A stretch of 7,813 nucleotides of DNA from Candidatus Zhuqueibacterota bacterium (GTDB lineage Bacteria > Zhuqueibacterota > Zhuqueibacteria > Thermofontimicrobiales > Thiofontviventaceae), in NCBI GenBank assembly GCA_014729735.1, contig WJJN01000692.1:1-7813 (forward strand), in the 5' to 3' direction. Both the position numbers and the translations under genes were made by a program. Positions 5,936 to 7,813 of this stretch are shown in pieces. The notes under the pieces were generated by a model. The model was given only the letters and a program-made list of their open reading frames with translations. It did not search any database and was not told where the DNA came from. Each line of letters opens with the position of its first letter. Positions within the stretch are counted from its first letter, which is position 1.

Positions 5936-7063
5936 TTAACTTTTGCTTAAAATTTCCATGTAATATGATTCATATTCCGGTATTATCAACTTGCTGTCAA
6001 ATAATTGCGTAGCTCTTTTCCTCGCGCGCTTTTGAAATTGATGGCAAAGTTTGCCGTCTGACAATAATTCCAGTGCTTTTTGTGCCATAGCAGTCACATC
6101 ACCAACCGGCAATAAATATCCTGTTTTACCATCTGCCACGGCTTCGGGAATCCCGCCGATATTGGTAGCAATAACCGGCACGCCACAGGATTGCGCTTCC
6201 AGCGCAACCAAGCCAAAGCTTTCCTGCTCGCTGGGCAATATAAACAGATCAGCACAGCCCAGTAGTTTTTCGATATAATCCTGCTCTCCTAAAAAATGAA
6301 CATCTTTTGACAGTCCCAGCTCTTTTACGATCTGCTGCACAAAAAGACGCTCCGGTCCTTCACCGACAAGAAGAAGTTTACCGGGCATTTTTTCTTTTAC
6401 TTTCCCGAACATACGAACGACATCGCTTACCCGTTTTACCGGACGAAAATTGGAAGCGTGCATCAGGATTTTTTCATTATTTGGTGCAAAATGCATTCGG
6501 CTGCATGGTTCGTTGCAGGGATTGCAGCGATTTGTATCTACAAAATTAAAGATTACCCGAATTTCCCGTCCGATACCAAACTCGCTGATTGTCCGATCCT
6601 TTAAATAATTGGAAACAGCCGTCACTCCGTCAGATTCTTCAATATTGAATTTGATTACCCGGTAAAAGGATTTGTCTGCGCCCACTAGTGTAATATCCGT
6701 GCCGTGCAGCGTTGTGACAATTTTCAGTTTATCGGATCGCAATATTTTTTTTGCCAAATATGCAGAAGCAGCATGGGGAACGGCATAATGTGCGTGAATA
6801 ATATCCAGTCCGTATTCTTCGGTCACCTCAACTAATTTGGTCGCCAGTCCCAAGGCGTACGGGGGAAATTTAAACAACGGATATGTTGCGACCTGCACTT
6901 CATGGACAAATACATTTTGGTGAAATGACCGCAGCCGGAAAGGTGTTGCATAGCTGATGATATGCACTTCATGTCCCCGTTCCGCAAGTCCCAGCGCAAG
7001 CTCCGAAGCAATCACACCGCTGCCGCCGTGGGTGGGATAGCAGGTAATACCGATTTTCATCAT
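5936..7063 (-). CDS. bshA: N-acetyl-alpha-D-glucosaminyl L-malate synthase (bacillithiol biosynthesis)
   Basis: GT4-family, GT-B fold retaining glycosyltransferase that makes GlcNAc-malate from UDP-GlcNAc and L-malate, the first step to bacillithiol, in the cytoplasm. 375 aa, the usual size. Seen: 'KIGITCYPTHGGSG' (3-16), close to the B. subtilis BshA start; 'IIHAHYAVPHA' (88-98); 'TTLHGTDIT' (117-125); 'NFRPVKRV' (205-212, phosphate-binding Arg/Lys); 'LVGEGPE' (232-238); and the E-x7-E motif 'ESFGLVALE' (Glu281, Glu289). Odd: a 'CNPCNEPC' cluster (Cys180, 183, 187) in the loop after 'FNFVDTNR', in addition to other cysteines. Two ATGs are adjacent; AGGAG (7068-7072) lies 4 nt from the first (7063) and 7 nt from the second (7060), so translation may start at the second, losing one Met. 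It follows the deacetylase by 23 bp, and yjbQ comes 51 bp later. Confidence 0.93.
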   Translation of the reverse strand: MMKIGITCYPTHGGSGVIASELALGLAERGHEVHIISYATPFRLRSFHQNVFVHEVQVATYPLFKFPPYALGLATKLVEVTEEYGLDIIHAHYAVPHAASAYLAKKILRSDKLKIVTTLHGTDITLVGADKSFYRVIKFNIEESDGVTAVSNYLKDRTISEFGIGREIRVIFNFVDTNRCNPCNEPCSRMHFAPNNEKILMHASNFRPVKRVSDVVRMFGKVKEKMPGKLLLVGEGPERLFVQQIVKELGLSKDVHFLGEQDYIEKLLGCADLFILPSEQESFGLVALEAQSCGVPVIATNIGGIPEAVADGKTGYLLPVGDVTAMAQKALELLSDGKLCHQFQKRARKRATQLFDSKLIIPEYESYYMEILSKS

Positions 7064-7067
7064 TCGT

Positions 7068-7072
7068 CTCCT
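7068..7072 (-). promoter_or_regulatory. Shine-Dalgarno of bshA
   Basis: AGGAG within AAAGGAGA on the minus strand. Its spacing is 4 nt to the ATG at 7063 and 7 nt to the ATG at 7060, which favours the second Met codon. Confidence 0.65.
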
Positions 7073-7086
7073 TTGTTATAATTACT

Positions 7087-7813
7087 TCAGGGAATTGATT
7101 GCAGAAATTCAGGACCGAAATAGGCGACCGGATCATCGATTTTCAATGTTTCACGGATCAAAAACGGCTCGCCATATTGGGCGCCGATGTAAATACCATA
7201 TTGTTTTGCACGGTTAATAATCGATTCGAAAAATTCAGGGCGGCTGATATATGTAACTTCCCCTGTGTTTTCGTCCTCTTTTTTAATGAAAAATTGTGAC
7301 TTATATGCCCGGATCGCCTCGATCTTTCGCTCGTGATATTGAGATATATCGACGATAAAGGTCGGCTTAAATTCATAACGGCTGGCGTAATAGATCACTT
7401 TGTTCGGTCTGTGCGGTTCCTGCCCGGTGTCGATTTTTTTCAATCCTGCGAGATATGCAGCATCCCGCACCAGATAAGAGCCGTGCTCGTGATCCGGATG
7501 TCGGGCAACCCAATAGGGCGCAAAAATGATTCGCGGCTGATATTTTCTGATCTCCCGAATTACTTTTAATTTGTTCTCCCGGGATAAACGCACATCACCA
7601 TCGGGGATATCCAGCGATTTCGTGAGAGACAATCCCATAATTTCTCCGGCAGCCGAAAACTCCTGCGCCCGGAGTTCCGGATTTCCGTTTGTACCGAGTT
7701 CCGCCCGCGTCAGAGTAATCGTTCCGGTTTTATAACCGAGCGCACCCAATTTTACCATCGTTCCGCCGCAGCATAATTCAACATCATCCGGATGAGCTCC
7801 AAAAGCCAGTGCA
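7087..7813 (-). CDS. bshB1: Bacillithiol biosynthesis deacetylase BshB1-type (PIG-L/LmbE family), 5' end cut by window
   Basis: Zinc-dependent N-deacetylase of the PIG-L/LmbE family that would convert GlcNAc-malate to GlcN-malate, the second bacillithiol step. The frame stays open to the window end: 241 codons are visible, beginning 'ALAFGAHPDDVEL', so only a few N-terminal residues are missing compared with the ~235-aa BshB1 proteins. An internal ATG at 7758 is not the start, because it would delete the metal site. Visible numbering: 'AHPDD' with His7 and Asp10 as zinc ligands and Asp9 as general base; 'LTRAELGTNG' (34-43), typical of BshB1; 'RHPDH' with His105 and zinc ligand His108; 'HRPNKVIYY', 'PTFIVDIS' and 'AYKSQF', also BshB1-like. 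A double Cys follows in 'ELCCGGT'. It is first of the visible leftward unit, 23 bp before bshA, so both early pathway enzymes are made together. The promoter lies off the window. Confidence 0.92.
   Translation of the reverse strand, partial: ALAFGAHPDDVELCCGGTMVKLGALGYKTGTITLTRAELGTNGNPELRAQEFSAAGEIMGLSLTKSLDIPDGDVRLSRENKLKVIREIRKYQPRIIFAPYWVARHPDHEHGSYLVRDAAYLAGLKKIDTGQEPHRPNKVIYYASRYEFKPTFIVDISQYHERKIEAIRAYKSQFFIKKEDENTGEVTYISRPEFFESIINRAKQYGIYIGAQYGEPFLIRETLKIDDPVAYFGPEFLQSIP

Noticed and set aside
7087..7758. Deacetylase start at ATG 7758
   Set aside because: The frame continues upstream with the conserved AHPDD zinc motif, so this Met is internal.

Overview
The window looks like ordinary chromosomal DNA from a bacterium. 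It holds housekeeping and thiol-metabolism genes, with no mobile element, CRISPR array, rRNA or tRNA that I can see. A bacillithiol pathway (bshA plus a BshB1-type deacetylase), a Sec-exported M1 peptidase whose mature form starts with Gln, and classic TTGACA/TATATT promoters suggest a diderm outside Bacteroidota proper, possibly the wider FCB group (Calditrichota or neighbouring lineages). This placement is inference from gene content, not proof.

Layout: a left leftward operon (1-1556) reads unknown 145-aa protein, then XerD-type tyrosine recombinase, then birA (biotin protein ligase, cut by the window edge). xerD and birA overlap by 4 bases. An AT-rich divergent control region (1557-1740) carries two back-to-back sigma70-type promoters with identical hexamers and 17-bp spacers, one for each direction. 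A rightward unit (1741-5443) encodes a secreted M1 metallopeptidase and a complete PTS enzyme I, 43 bp apart. A right leftward operon (5465-7813) reads BshB1-type deacetylase (its first few codons lie off the window), then BshA, then YjbQ. ptsI and yjbQ converge with 21 bp between them and no visible terminator hairpin.

How they work together: BshA joins GlcNAc to L-malate and the deacetylase frees the amine, which are the first two steps of bacillithiol synthesis. The cysteine-adding BshC is not in the window. YjbQ probably shares their transcript. XerD would act in chromosome dimer resolution and BirA in biotinylating carboxyl carrier proteins. Enzyme I would start a PEP phosphorelay, but no HPr or EII gene is visible.

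The most unusual point is the start of the M1 peptidase. A good signal peptide, a Shine-Dalgarno and a promoter all point to codon 1741, but that codon is ATC rather than ATG, GTG or TTG. No previously undescribed multi-gene system is evident. The best leads are this start, the paired divergent promoters, the unrecognised 145-aa protein and a cysteine cluster in BshA.
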